A program made the position numbers and the translations under genes. 37,880 nucleotides of DNA from Planctomicrobium piriforme. GTDB taxonomy: Bacteria; Planctomycetota; Planctomycetia; Pirellulales; UBA1268. The first letter of the stretch is position 1, and each line of letters starts with the position of its first letter. The DNA is taken from the NCBI GenBank assembly GCA_945861585.1, contig CAMAVC010000029.1, forward strand, positions 1 to 37,880, read 5' to 3'. This document shows positions 1-8,890 of this stretch, one piece after another. Under the pieces are notes generated by a model that worked only from the letters and a program-made list of their open reading frames with translations, had not been told where the DNA came from and ran no database searches.

Positions 1-156
1 AAGGAGGCGATCGCGACCATGATCCGCGCCCTCAAGGAGCTGCGGATCGAGGGCATCAAGACGACGGTGCCCCTGCATCTCGACGTTCTTTCCAACACCG
101 CCTTCCACGACGCCCAGATCGACACCACGTTCGTGGAGCGGATGCTCGCCGGCTGA
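1..156 (+). CDS. accC: Acetyl-CoA carboxylase, biotin carboxylase subunit (C-terminal fragment)
   Basis: The first 51 codons read in frame from base 1 to a TGA at 154-156. They give the very C-terminus of a biotin carboxylase, with the family's closing pattern (AIATMIRALKELRIEGIKTT, then the region around LHLDVLSN and a terminal FVERML). In fatty-acid synthesis this cytoplasmic subunit carboxylates the biotin on AccB using ATP and bicarbonate. The ATP-grasp domain and the start lie outside the window. The next gene begins 16 bases later on the same strand, so the two may be co-transcribed. Identification rests on recalled similarity of a short tail; a related biotin-dependent carboxylase subunit is the only real alternative. 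Confidence 0.8.
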   Translation, partial: KEAIATMIRALKELRIEGIKTTVPLHLDVLSNTAFHDAQIDTTFVERMLAG

Positions 157-172
157 TCCCCAGGAGTCTTCG

Positions 173-1483
173 ATGTTCGAGTCGCTCTCCCGTCCCGACC
201 GCGCCACCCACCACTTCCGCCGCGTCGCGATCCTGTTCGCCGGCGGCCCCGCCCCAGGGGCCAACGCGGTGATCTCGACCGCCGCCACGTCGTTCATGCG
301 CGAGGGCACGGAGGTGATCGGCATGAAGCACGGCTATTCGTCGCTCGCCGACTACTCCCCCGCGAAGCCGCTCGTCGAGGGCCGCGACTACATCAAGATC
401 ACCCCCGAGTTCCTCAAGCGGACGCGGAGCGGCCAGGGGATCATGATCGGCACCGCCCGCACCAACCCCGGCAAGCACGTCTCGCATCCGAGCCACCTCG
501 ACGACGCGGAGCGGGTGCAGCCGCTCAAGAACGCCTACGAGGGGCTGCGGTCGCTCGGCGTGGAGGCGCTGATCTCGATCGGCGGCGACGACACACTCAA
601 GACGGCCAACAAGTTCAAGCTCTACCAGGACCGCCTCCCGGCCGACGCCAAGCGGATCCCCGTCGTGCACCTCCCGAAGACGATCGACAACGACTACATG
701 GGGATCGACTTCACGTTCGGCTACTTCACCGCGGTCGACACGCTCGGCGGTGAGATCCGCAACCTGCTCTACGACGCGGAGGCGAGCCGCTCGTACTTCC
801 TCTGTGAGACGATGGGCCGCAGCGCCGGCTGGCTCTCCTACGGGGCCGCGATCGCCGGCGAGGCGAGCCTCGTGATCAGCGTGGAAGACGTCCACGGGAA
901 GTTCCGCGGCGAGGAGACCGTCGCCGGCCCCAACGGCGAGACGAAGATCAAGCCGGTGATGAACATCGACGAGGTCGTGGGCCGGATCGTGAAGACGATG
1001 CGGGTTCGCGAGGAGCAGGAGGGGAAGCAGTACGGCGTGATCGTGATGGCCGAAGGGCTCGCCGAGTATCTCCCCGCCAAGGCCCTCGAGGGGATCCCCC
1101 GCGACGACCATGGCCACATCTCGATCTCGCACGTGCAGCTCGGCAAGATGTTCGCCAAACTGGTCGGCGACGAGTTCAAGAAGCAGACGGGACGATCGCG
1201 GAAGGTGGTGGGCCTGCAGCTCGGCTACGAGGCCCGCTGCGCCAAGCCGCACGCCTTCGACGTGATGCTCGGCAGCCAGCTCGGCGTGGGCGGCTACCGG
1301 GCGCTGGCGGAGCGGGGGCTCAACGGCGTGATGGTGAGCGTGTCGGGCCAGCTCGACCTCAACTACGTGCCCTTCGAGGAGCTCGTCGATCCCAATACGC
1401 TCGTCACGGTGGTACGCTACGTCGAACGGGGTAGCGACTTCCACAGCCTGGCCCGGTTTTTGGAAACCTACGTCAACGAGTAA
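173..1483 (+). CDS. 6-phosphofructokinase, probably pyrophosphate-dependent
   Basis: A 436-residue PfkA-superfamily enzyme that phosphorylates fructose 6-phosphate in glycolysis. Visible signatures are GGPAPGANAVIS near residue 24 (phosphate-donor loop), IGGDDTLKTANKF near residue 136, PKTIDNDY near residue 165 and ETMGRSAGWLSYG near residue 210. The second Asp in GGDDT (where ATP enzymes have GGDG) together with Lys in PKTIDND is the established mark of PPi-dependent enzymes, so PPi as donor is inferred. If so, the step is reversible and cytoplasmic. The start at 173 follows an AGGAGT Shine-Dalgarno-like run. The length fits the 400-440 residue PPi-PFK group better than the roughly 320-residue ATP-PFK. 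A palindromic repeat begins 7 bases after the stop. Confidence 0.9.
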   Translation: MFESLSRPDRATHHFRRVAILFAGGPAPGANAVISTAATSFMREGTEVIGMKHGYSSLADYSPAKPLVEGRDYIKITPEFLKRTRSGQGIMIGTARTNPGKHVSHPSHLDDAERVQPLKNAYEGLRSLGVEALISIGGDDTLKTANKFKLYQDRLPADAKRIPVVHLPKTIDNDYMGIDFTFGYFTAVDTLGGEIRNLLYDAEASRSYFLCETMGRSAGWLSYGAAIAGEASLVISVEDVHGKFRGEETVAGPNGETKIKPVMNIDEVVGRIVKTMRVREEQEGKQYGVIVMAEGLAEYLPAKALEGIPRDDHGHISISHVQLGKMFAKLVGDEFKKQTGRSRKVVGLQLGYEARCAKPHAFDVMLGSQLGVGGYRALAERGLNGVMVSVSGQLDLNYVPFEELVDPNTLVTVVRYVERGSDFHSLARFLETYVNE

Positions 1484-1490
1484 GCCACCC

Positions 1491-1512
1491 GTAGGACAGG
1501 CTTCAGCCTGTC
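1491..1512 (+). repeat. Family A palindrome, copy 1
   Basis: GTAG followed by GACAGGCTTCAGCCTGTC (1495-1512), that is 8-bp inverted arms around a 2-bp centre. It lies between the phosphofructokinase stop (1483) and the DUF1559 start (1520), and occupies the place where that start's ribosome-binding site should be. Eight further clear copies occur up to 12.8 kb. Confidence 0.9.
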
Positions 1513-1519
1513 GCCTGCC

Positions 1520-2491
1520 ATGCGGACGAAACCGATCGCGGGCTTCACCCTGATCGAACTGCTCGTCGTGGTGGCGATCATCGGGGTGCTCGTAGGCCTG
1601 CTGCTGCCGGCCGTCCAATCGGGCCGCGAGGCGGCCCGGCGCACTCAGTGCCAAAACAATCTCCGCCAGGTGGGCATCGGGCTCCACAATCACCACGCGG
1701 CGCGGGATTGCTTTCCTTCAACTGTCTCGACAGGGAGCGTGCGGCACTACTGGTGCGCCCAGATGCTTCCCTACATGGACAACAACCCGCTCGCCGGGCT
1801 CTACGACTACACCGTTCTCTGGAACCACGTGAACAACCGCGAGGCGGTGCAGGTGCCGCTGTCGTTCATGACGTGCCCATCGACTCCGGGCGGCCCGCTC
1901 CAGCATCCACGGTTCAAGACAGTCGCGCCCGCGTGGGGCGCTGCGGCGGCTGATTACATGGGCTCGAGCGGGCCGAATCCTGAGCTCTGGTCGAGCACGC
2001 CGCCCGTCGTGACCTATCCGAACCCGCCCATTGGCCGCGGATTTTTTGCCGGCACATCGCTGCCCGGCCGCAAAGGCCGACAGGCGCGGCACATGACCGA
2101 TGGCCTGTCGCAGAGCATCGCCATCGTCGAGTCGGCCGGACGGCCCCAGGTGTGGGCGTTCGGCCGGATGGTGCCGAACTCAGGGCTGTCGTCGAGTCCT
2201 ACGGGAACGAAGTACTACGTCAGCCTGTGCGGTTGGGCGGACCCGAACATCAAAGACTGCACGGGATTCCGCTTCGACCCGAGCCAAGCAGACCCGGCGA
2301 ACCAGTCGGTGGCGCCCGGGCCGCAGCTCATCAACGGCAGCAACACCGGCGGCATCTACGCGTTTCACCCCGGCGGTGCGAATGCGCTGTTTGCGGATGC
2401 CTCCGTTCGCTTCCTCGCCGAAGGCGCGTCGCCCGATGTCATCGCCGCGATGCTCACCGTCCAGGCGGGCGACACCGTTCCCGCACCGTGA
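1520..2491 (+). CDS. DUF1559 protein with prepilin-type N-terminus
   Basis: A 323-residue member of the DUF1559 family, which is greatly expanded in Planctomycetota. The N-terminus carries a type IV pilin/pseudopilin methylation signal: G8 then [18 protein letters not shown], with Glu at position 5 of the predicted mature protein. The pattern after it ([18 protein letters not shown]) and the C-terminal [19 protein letters not shown] are family hallmarks. Such proteins are expected to be cleaved by a prepilin peptidase and exported; their role is not established. The ATG at 1520 has no good Shine-Dalgarno, because a family A palindrome fills that space. The cytochrome c peroxidase gene follows at once, possibly starting at a GTG that overlaps this gene's stop, which suggests a small operon. 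Confidence 0.92.
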   Translation: MRTKPIAGFTLIELLVVVAIIGVLVGLLLPAVQSGREAARRTQCQNNLRQVGIGLHNHHAARDCFPSTVSTGSVRHYWCAQMLPYMDNNPLAGLYDYTVLWNHVNNREAVQVPLSFMTCPSTPGGPLQHPRFKTVAPAWGAAAADYMGSSGPNPELWSSTPPVVTYPNPPIGRGFFAGTSLPGRKGRQARHMTDGLSQSIAIVESAGRPQVWAFGRMVPNSGLSSSPTGTKYYVSLCGWADPNIKDCTGFRFDPSQADPANQSVAPGPQLINGSNTGGIYAFHPGGANALFADASVRFLAEGASPDVIAAMLTVQAGDTVPAP

Positions 2492-2502
2492 TCCGATCTG
2501 CC

Positions 2503-3699
2503 ATGCATCATTCGTCGCGTCACGGCATGGCCCTCCTGCTTGCCTACGCGATCGCCTTCTTCGGCGTGCCGCGGGTCGCGGCCGAGCAGCCGGCAGACAC
2601 CGGGAAGATTCCGCCGCGTGCCGAGCGGACGACGGCCGAGCGCACCGCCCTCGCCCTGCGCCTGCGGCAGACCTATGCCGGCCCACCCGCAGCGTGGCCC
2701 GCGCCACACGTCGATCCGGGAATCGAGTGGCGCGAACTGGGGCTTCTGCCGGCGGTCGAGCATCCGCCGGGGAATCCCTACGGCACATCCAAGGCCGCGC
2801 TCGGGCGGGCCTTGTTCTTCGACCCGCGGCTGTCCGCGAACGGCCAGATGGCATGCGCCACCTGCCACGAACCCGACCGCGGGTGGGCCGAGAATCGCGC
2901 GGTCAGCATCGCCCACGGCCTGGTTCCCGCCCGCAACACGCCCACCGTCCGCAACGCCGCGTTCCAGAGATCATTCTTCTGGGATGGTCGGGCCGCGAGT
3001 CTCGAGGACCAGGCCGCCGAAGCGCTCGCGAATCCACACGAGATGGCAGCGACCCCCGAGCACGTGATCGACACGATCGCTTCGAACCCTCGCTATCGTG
3101 AATGGTACACCGAGGCGTTTCCCGGTCGGCCGCTCGAATTCGCAGCGGTGGTCGAGGCGATCGCCTGCTTCGAGCGGACGCTCGTGGGGGGCCGCTCGCG
3201 ATTCGACGCCCTCCTGCGGGGCGACGCCGCCGCCCTCACCGACGCGGAGGTGCTCGGCCTCGATATCTTCCGCCGCGAGGGCCGCTGCCTCACCTGCCAT
3301 CACGGCCCTACGCTGAGCGACGGCCGCTTTCACGACCTCGGCCTCAGCTTTCACGGCCGCAGCAACGAGGATCTCGGCCGCTTTTGTGTCACGCACGATG
3401 CTGCCGACAAGGGCCGCTTCCGGACGCCGTCGCTTCGCGATGTCACGAATACGGCCCCTTACATGCACACGGGCATGTTTCAGCTGCGCGGCGTGCTCAA
3501 CATGTACAACGCCGGGATGGCGACGCTCAAGCGGCAGCCGTTCGAGCGCGACGATCCGACGTTTCCGGTGAAGTCGCCGCTGTTGAAGCCGCTCGGGCTC
3601 AACCGGCAGGACCTGGCCGATCTGGAGGCGTTTCTCGGGACGCTGGCGGAGCCGGCGACGCCGGGGCCCCAGCCGCAGCTTCCGCCCGGACTCGAGTGA
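2503..3699 (+). CDS. Di-haem cytochrome c peroxidase / MauG-family protein
   Basis: A 398-residue exported protein with a hydrophobic signal (residues 9-27, ending around VAA). It has two c-type haem motifs, CATCH at 118-122 and CLTCH at 262-266, in the spacing of bacterial di-haem cytochrome c peroxidases. The conserved block APYMHTGMFQL near residue 318 probably gives an axial ligand region. The family reduces H2O2 or performs MauG-like oxidations in the periplasm; which applies here cannot be told. The ATG at 2503 was chosen; a GTG at 2488 that overlaps the upstream stop as GTGA is a reasonable alternative. The last 101 bases overlap, tail to tail, the 3' end of the kinase gene on the opposite strand. 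Confidence 0.9.
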   Translation: MHHSSRHGMALLLAYAIAFFGVPRVAAEQPADTGKIPPRAERTTAERTALALRLRQTYAGPPAAWPAPHVDPGIEWRELGLLPAVEHPPGNPYGTSKAALGRALFFDPRLSANGQMACATCHEPDRGWAENRAVSIAHGLVPARNTPTVRNAAFQRSFFWDGRAASLEDQAAEALANPHEMAATPEHVIDTIASNPRYREWYTEAFPGRPLEFAAVVEAIACFERTLVGGRSRFDALLRGDAAALTDAEVLGLDIFRREGRCLTCHHGPTLSDGRFHDLGLSFHGRSNEDLGRFCVTHDAADKGRFRTPSLRDVTNTAPYMHTGMFQLRGVLNMYNAGMATLKRQPFERDDPTFPVKSPLLKPLGLNRQDLADLEAFLGTLAEPATPGPQPQLPPGLE

Positions 3700-6600
3700 C
3701 GTCGGCGTTCGACAGCCCATGAATGCAGGTCGGGCCTCCGGCTGCGGCGGCCACGAGCAGCGTGCCGTCGGGGCTCATGGCCACCGCTCGCGGCCGTTCC
3801 GGCTGACCCGGCAGCCGACACACTTCCGGGCCCTCGGCATCCCAGATGCGCACCGTGCCATCCCGGGAGGCCGTCACGATCCGCCGGGCGTCGGGAGTGA
3901 TAAACACCTCCTCCACTGGAGCTTCATGACCGTGGAACACCCGGATCTCTCTCGCCCCACGCACGTCCCAGAGCCTCGCGGTGCCGTCGGTCGATGCCGT
4001 GGCGAACCGAGTGCCATCGGCGCTGAATGCCGCCGCACGCACGGCCAGTGAATGCCCGGCGAGCCTCGCCACAAGTCTGCCAGTCGCGAAATCGTTGACG
4101 TACACCGTGCCATTCGCCACACCGCTTGCCAGCAACTCGCCGTCCGGGCTGACTGCCACGGCCGTCAGGTTGCCCTGAGATGGCCGTTCCCCAACGGTCG
4201 CGCCCGTCTCCGCATCCAAGAGTTTCCGCGTTGGCGACGCGATGCGCGTGCCATCGAATCCGAGCACCGCCCCCACCTCCACCCGCTGGAGCGCAATCTC
4301 CGGGGGAATTTCCAGCAGCCGCCGCCCCGAGCCCGCCTCCCAGAGCCGTACTGTGCCCTCCCCCGACGTGGTCAGCAGCGTTGCACCATCAGGGCTGAAC
4401 GCGAGCCCGACGGCCCCCCGCTCGTGCCGTGCCAGCACCGCCTCGGTCTTACCATCTACCACACCCCACACGCGCACGCCGCCATCCTCTGCGGACGATT
4501 CGAGGCTTGCGGCAACCCGCCTGCCATCAGGCGCGAAGACGATCCGGTGCACGACGGCCCCCGCGGCATCGAGCACCCGCAGCCGCTCGACGGTGCGGGG
4601 ATTCCAGAGTTCGATCGTGCCGGCTCCCTGCGGCGCGATCGCCAGCCAGCGGCCGTCGGGGCTGAATGCCGCCGCCGTCATGCCACGTATTCCCGCGAGC
4701 TCGGCCAGCGGCCCTGCCTGGGTGCGCGACCAAATCCGCACCGTGCCGTCGTGGGAGCCCGAGGCGAGTGTCTCGTCGTCCGGTCGAAACGCCAGTGCCG
4801 TGACGGCGCCGTCGTGGGCCAGAAGTTCCCGTTGCGCCGTGAGCGTGCGGGCGTCCCACAGGCGGACAGCGCCGTTCGCAGCACCGCTGGCGATGTGCGC
4901 ACCATCGGAACTGAAGGCGACGGTGGTCAAGGGTGCTGTGTGGCCCTGCAGAGAGGCTGACACTGCTCCACTCACCAGATTCAAGACGTGCAGATCGTTG
5001 TCCGCCGCTGCCGCCACGATCCGGGTGCCGTCCGGGCTGAGGGCCACGGTCACGCCCACCATCGGCTGCGTCTCGCGAATCGGGATGCTCGCCAGCTCCC
5101 GGCCGTCGGCGGTGGCATACGCCCGGACCATCTTGCCGGCGCCGTTCTGCGTGGCTGAGACGACAACGCACCGGGCGCCGTTCGCGCTGACGACAAACGC
5201 CTCGACGTTTCGTCCATCCGACTTCCAACGTTCGATCAGGCTGCCGTCTGCGGTGTTCCAAAGGCCGAGGATGGCAGTCGAGGTCTGCATGATCAAGCGG
5301 CTCCCGTCGGCTATGAACTCGGCCCGCATGAGACGCCCCAGATGTCCCGCGAGCACGGCAGCGGCCACCCCGGTCTCCGTGTCGATGATCCGCACGCTGC
5401 CGTCCACCGCGTGCACGGCCAGCCGCCTGCCGTCTGCCGTCACGGCCAGCGGCACGCCCCGCCCGTTCGCAGCCTCTTCGAAGCCCGACATGTCATCGTG
5501 CGCCGCCCGCCACAGCCGCACCCAGTCGGCGTCGCATGACGGCCGCTGCTCATAGCGTCCCGCCGCCAAGACATCGAAGAACACCGTTTTCTCATTCCGA
5601 AAGTCGTTGCCCCAGAACGCGTTGCCGAGAAGAGCCTGGTGGAATACCGGCGTGATCTCCTTCTTGAAAGTTTCAGGGAACTCGCGCGCGATGGCGGCGA
5701 GCATGCCGCCGTCGGGGGCGTAGGCAATGCGAGCCACCGGCCCGGTGCCGACCGGAAGCACGGCGAGCGCGTCGTCGAGCTTGGCCCCGAGCACCCGCAT
5801 CTCGAGCGGCAGGGGATGTCCGACAATCGTGAGATTGTCGGCATACAGCCGTCGCGCGAGGCGGATGTTCCTGGCATCGAGTGCTGCCTGCAGCGACTGC
5901 ATGTTCGCCACGTAGAGCTGGCGAGTCGCCTCACGGGTCGCGTCATCGGCCCGCTGCCGCTGGGCATTGGAGGCTTTTCGTTCGCGTTCAGCCTGGACGG
6001 CGAACATCGAGACGCCGATGACGGCGGCCACGAGTGCCGTCAGGCTCGCGGCAGCCGCAGCAGCGGCCACGCGGTGGCGGCGAGCCAGACGCAGAAGCCC
6101 GTCGACGAGCCCCGGGGGGCTGGCCGTGATCGGCTCGCCTCGCAGGTAGCGGCCCAGGTCGGCTTCGAGCTCCGCGGCGCTCGAGTACCGCCGCCCGCGA
6201 TCCTTCTCCAGGCATTTGGCCACGATTGTGGCCAGATCGCCGCGGAGCTTCGGATTCACGGTGGCGAGCGACCGCGGCTCCGCCTCGTGCACGATCCGCG
6301 CCGCCTCATACACCGGCCGCTTCGCGATGTCGTAGGGAGGCCTCCCGGCGAGCAGTTCGTAGAGCACCACGCCGAGGGCGTAGACATCGGCCCGCACGTC
6401 GATTTCGTCCACCTCGCCGTCGAACTGCTCGGGGCTCATGTATTGCAGCGTGCCGACCAGCTGGCCCACGTCCGTGAGCATCGTCGTGCGGGCCACGTCG
6501 GCGTCGGTGCTGCGGGCCACGCCGAAGTCGATCACCTTCGGATGCCCCGCCGCGTCGACGAGGATGTTGCCGGGCTTGAGGTCGCGATGGATCACGCCCT

Positions 6601-7066
6601 TCTGATGGCCATGGGCGACCGCGCGGCAGGCCTCGCGGAACAGAGTGACGCGGTCGCGTGTGCCAAGGTCTCGCGCCGTGGCGAAGTCGGTGATGGATCT
6701 CGCCTCTTCGACATACTCCATCACGAAGTAGGGCACCGTCCCGCCGGCGAGCGGCTGCATGCCGACGGAATAGATGCGGGCGATCCCGGGATGCGTGAGC
6801 CTGCCGAGAATCTGCGCCTCGTGCTCGAACCGGCGGGCGGCTGCGGGCGAGAGCACGCCGGGGCGGATCATCTTCACGGCCACGGTTCGGCAGGGCATCC
6901 CCTGCAGGCCCTCGTACACGCGGCCCATGCCCCCTTCGCCCACGAGCCGCACGATCGTCACGTCGCCGAGCCGCGCGCCCGGCTGGAGATCGGCGCCAGT
7001 GGGCACGGGGCTGGCCAGGAATTCCGTCAGCCCCGCGACATGCAGACCGGAATCGAGCGGTTCCAT
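3599..7066 (-). CDS. Serine/threonine protein kinase with WD40-repeat C-terminal half
   Basis: A 1155-residue membrane kinase. The N-terminal Hanks-type domain has the glycine loop GEGGMGRV (43-50), catalytic VAVK lysine (K65), HRDLKPGN (from 160), DFG (180-182) and MSPEQ (from 210), so it should be active. A transmembrane helix follows at about 332-356, then a basic/coiled stretch (ERERKASNAQRQRADD). The rest is about a dozen WD40 repeats recognisable by FSPDG and ASGSHDGTVRIW-type motifs, presumably a propeller on the far side of the membrane. This architecture is common in Planctomycetota; substrates are unknown. The last 32 residues are a Pro/Ala-rich tail encoded antisense to the peroxidase gene and look like an extension past the natural end of the last repeat. 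Confidence 0.95.
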   Translation of the reverse strand: MEPLDSGLHVAGLTEFLASPVPTGADLQPGARLGDVTIVRLVGEGGMGRVYEGLQGMPCRTVAVKMIRPGVLSPAAARRFEHEAQILGRLTHPGIARIYSVGMQPLAGGTVPYFVMEYVEEARSITDFATARDLGTRDRVTLFREACRAVAHGHQKGVIHRDLKPGNILVDAAGHPKVIDFGVARSTDADVARTTMLTDVGQLVGTLQYMSPEQFDGEVDEIDVRADVYALGVVLYELLAGRPPYDIAKRPVYEAARIVHEAEPRSLATVNPKLRGDLATIVAKCLEKDRGRRYSSAAELEADLGRYLRGEPITASPPGLVDGLLRLARRHRVAAAAAAASLTALVAAVIGVSMFAVQAERERKASNAQRQRADDATREATRQLYVANMQSLQAALDARNIRLARRLYADNLTIVGHPLPLEMRVLGAKLDDALAVLPVGTGPVARIAYAPDGGMLAAIAREFPETFKKEITPVFHQALLGNAFWGNDFRNEKTVFFDVLAAGRYEQRPSCDADWVRLWRAAHDDMSGFEEAANGRGVPLAVTADGRRLAVHAVDGSVRIIDTETGVAAAVLAGHLGRLMRAEFIADGSRLIMQTSTAILGLWNTADGSLIERWKSDGRNVEAFVVSANGARCVVVSATQNGAGKMVRAYATADGRELASIPIRETQPMVGVTVALSPDGTRIVAAAADNDLHVLNLVSGAVSASLQGHTAPLTTVAFSSDGAHIASGAANGAVRLWDARTLTAQRELLAHDGAVTALAFRPDDETLASGSHDGTVRIWSRTQAGPLAELAGIRGMTAAAFSPDGRWLAIAPQGAGTIELWNPRTVERLRVLDAAGAVVHRIVFAPDGRRVAASLESSAEDGGVRVWGVVDGKTEAVLARHERGAVGLAFSPDGATLLTTSGEGTVRLWEAGSGRRLLEIPPEIALQRVEVGAVLGFDGTRIASPTRKLLDAETGATVGERPSQGNLTAVAVSPDGELLASGVANGTVYVNDFATGRLVARLAGHSLAVRAAAFSADGTRFATASTDGTARLWDVRGAREIRVFHGHEAPVEEVFITPDARRIVTASRDGTVRIWDAEGPEVCRLPGQPERPRAVAMSPDGTLLVAAAAGGPTCIHGLSNADVTRVRAEAAAGAPASPAPPASRETPPDRPGPAG

Positions 7067-7077
7067 GCCTGGAGTAG

Positions 7078-7188
7078 CACAGGCGTTAGCCTGCCCTCCT
7101 CAATGTAGGACAGGCTTCAGCCTGTCAGCCCAAGCGGCCCTGCCAAGTCTAGCCTACGGTGACAGCGACAGGCTGAAGCCTGTCCTAC
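7078..7188. repeat. Family A palindrome cluster between the kinase and hisB
   Basis: Three units. A degenerate copy lies at 7078-7095 (CACAGGCGTTAGCCTGCC, 14 of 18 matching, still preceded by GTAG). A perfect copy lies at 7109-7126 (+), and an inverted perfect copy at 7167-7184 followed by CTAC. The last two face each other across 40 bases. Read on the minus strand, the TAG of the third copy is the stop codon of hisB (7187-7185). No promoter for the kinase gene is evident beyond these repeats. Confidence 0.85.
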
Positions 7189-7778
7189 AGCGTCAACGAT
7201 CCCTTCGTGCTCGGGATGCCGGGCTGGCGGGGATCGGCTTCCACCGCGGCCCGCAGGGCCCGGGCCGCCGCCTTGAAGACGGCCTCGGCGATGTGGTGGC
7301 CGTTGCGGCCGTGGTGCAGGATGGCGTGGAAGTTCATTCCGGCCGTGGCCGCGACGCTCTCCCAAAACACCTCGACGAGTTGTGCATCGAATGTGCCGAT
7401 CGTGGGCACCGGGAAGTCCACGGCAAACACGCAGGCTGCGCGTCCGCCGAGATCCACGGCCACGGTCGCGAGCGACTCGTCCATCGGGATGATCGCATGG
7501 CCGTAGCGGCGGATCCCGCGTCGGTCGCCGAGGCAGTCCTTGAGCGCGAGGCCGAGCGCCCGGCCGACATCCTCCACCGTGTGGTGGCCGTCCACGTGCA
7601 GATCTCCCGTGCAGCGCACCGTAAGATCAAACAGCGAGTGGCCTGCGAGCAGCGTGAGCATGTGGTCGAAGAAGCCGACGCCCGTCTCGATGTCGGCCTT
7701 GCCGGTGCCGTCGAGGCCGAGCGCGAGCGTGATCTGCGTCTCGGCGGTATTGCGGGTGACGGAGGCGGTGCGGTTCAT
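7185..7778 (-). CDS. hisB: Imidazoleglycerol-phosphate dehydratase
   Basis: A 197-residue monofunctional HisB that dehydrates imidazoleglycerol phosphate to imidazole-acetol phosphate in histidine synthesis. The di-manganese His/Glu signatures are clear: [23 protein letters not shown] and ALHH-like [20 protein letters not shown] near the C-terminus. The start is the ATG at 7778; the reading frame stays open upstream, but that extension is antisense or out of frame to hisC and does not resemble HisB. It begins 29 bases after hisC ends, so hisC-hisB form an operon. The stop codon is supplied by a family A palindrome (TAG of GTAGGACAGG). Confidence 0.96.
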   Translation of the reverse strand: MNRTASVTRNTAETQITLALGLDGTGKADIETGVGFFDHMLTLLAGHSLFDLTVRCTGDLHVDGHHTVEDVGRALGLALKDCLGDRRGIRRYGHAIIPMDESLATVAVDLGGRAACVFAVDFPVPTIGTFDAQLVEVFWESVAATAGMNFHAILHHGRNGHHIAEAVFKAAARALRAAVEADPRQPGIPSTKGSLTL

Positions 7779-7807
7779 GATGGGCTCAAATGCCTCGGGT
7801 GACTCGT

Positions 7808-8890
7808 TCAGATGGTCTTCATCACGCTGAGAAAGGCGTCGATCTCGTCGTCGGTGCCGACGGTGATCCTGAGGCCGTCGCCCCAGCCTAAGTAGTTCAT
7901 GAAACGGATCAGGATGCCCTGCTTTTTGAGCGCTTCGTACACCGGCTTGTGCGGCCGCTCGGGGTGCGTGCACCACACGAAGTTGGCCTGGCTGTCGAGC
8001 GCGTCGTAGCCGAGCCCCCGCATCGCGTCGGTGAGCCGCTGCCGCGTGGCGACGATCTTCGCCCGGTTGTCGGCGAGCCAGGCCTGGTCGTCGATGGCGG
8101 CGGTGGCCGCGGCGATCGAGAGGGCGTCGCAGTTGTAGGAGTCCTTCACCTTGAGCAGCTGCTCGACCACGTGCGGCTGGGCCACGGCGAACCCGAACCG
8201 CAGGCCGGCCAACGCATACGACTTGCTAAACGACCGCGTCACGATCACCCGCTCGTTCTCCTTCACGAGATCGAGGCAATTCGTGTCGGAGAAGTCACCG
8301 TAGGCTTCGTCGACGACGAGGGCGCAGGGGAGACGGTCGGCGAGCTCGCGAATCCGCGGTGGCGACAGCAGCGTGCCCGAAGGGCTATTGGGGTTGGCGA
8401 TGATCGCGAGCTTCACATCGGCCCCGGACGCCGTCCGCGGTGCCGCGAATCCGTCGGCCAGCGACCAATCGCGCTCGTAGTGAAACTCGTCGCACACCGC
8501 GGCCTGAATCCCGGCGAGCGTCCGATAGAGGATGTAGCTCGGATACGGCATCCGCAGGCACTCCCCTGCCCCCACGAACGTGCGCACGAGGATCGTGAGC
8601 AGGTCATCGCTGCCATTGCCGCAGAGGATCCAGTCGGGATCGACGCCGAGCACCTCGGCGGCCCGCAGCCGAAACACGGTCGCGAGCGGATCGGGATACT
8701 TGGCGAGCGTGCGGCCGGCAGCCGTGGCGGCGAGGGCCCGGGCCACGGCGGGCGAGGGCGCGTAGGGATTTTCGTTCGTATTGAGCTTGATCCACTTGCC
8801 CCCCTGCGGCTGCTCACCGGGCACGTAGCCCGCGAGCGCGGCGATGTCGGGGCGAACGAACGGCTGCGTGGTGGACCGAGTCGGACTCAT
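7808..8890 (-). CDS. hisC: Histidinol-phosphate aminotransferase
   Basis: A 360-residue fold-type I PLP aminotransferase that converts imidazole-acetol phosphate to L-histidinol phosphate with glutamate as donor. Supporting motifs are [13 protein letters not shown] near residue 35, GNGSDD at 91-96, [11 protein letters not shown] near 163, VVDEAYGDF near 192, and [14 protein letters not shown], where K223 is the expected Schiff-base lysine. Length matches HisC. It is cytoplasmic, co-directional with hisB (29-base gap) and with hisD further upstream, although a 581-base palindromic block separates it from hisD. A substrate other than histidinol phosphate is possible for this subgroup, but the his neighbours make HisC very likely. 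Confidence 0.95.
   Translation of the reverse strand: MSPTRSTTQPFVRPDIAALAGYVPGEQPQGGKWIKLNTNENPYAPSPAVARALAATAAGRTLAKYPDPLATVFRLRAAEVLGVDPDWILCGNGSDDLLTILVRTFVGAGECLRMPYPSYILYRTLAGIQAAVCDEFHYERDWSLADGFAAPRTASGADVKLAIIANPNSPSGTLLSPPRIRELADRLPCALVVDEAYGDFSDTNCLDLVKENERVIVTRSFSKSYALAGLRFGFAVAQPHVVEQLLKVKDSYNCDALSIAAATAAIDDQAWLADNRAKIVATRQRLTDAMRGLGYDALDSQANFVWCTHPERPHKPVYEALKKQGILIRFMNYLGWGDGLRITVGTDDEIDAFLSVMKTI

Noticed and set aside
56..1696. Long open frame antisense to the phosphofructokinase gene (546 codons)
   Set aside because: Its translation is Leu/Arg/Asp/Val-rich shadow text with no motif. The plus-strand gene has clear catalytic motifs; long antisense frames are expected at this GC content.
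1648..3721. Overlapping frames across the DUF1559 and cytochrome c peroxidase genes on both strands
   Set aside because: They are Arg/Pro/Ser-rich out-of-frame translations; the chosen frames carry the prepilin signal and both haem motifs.
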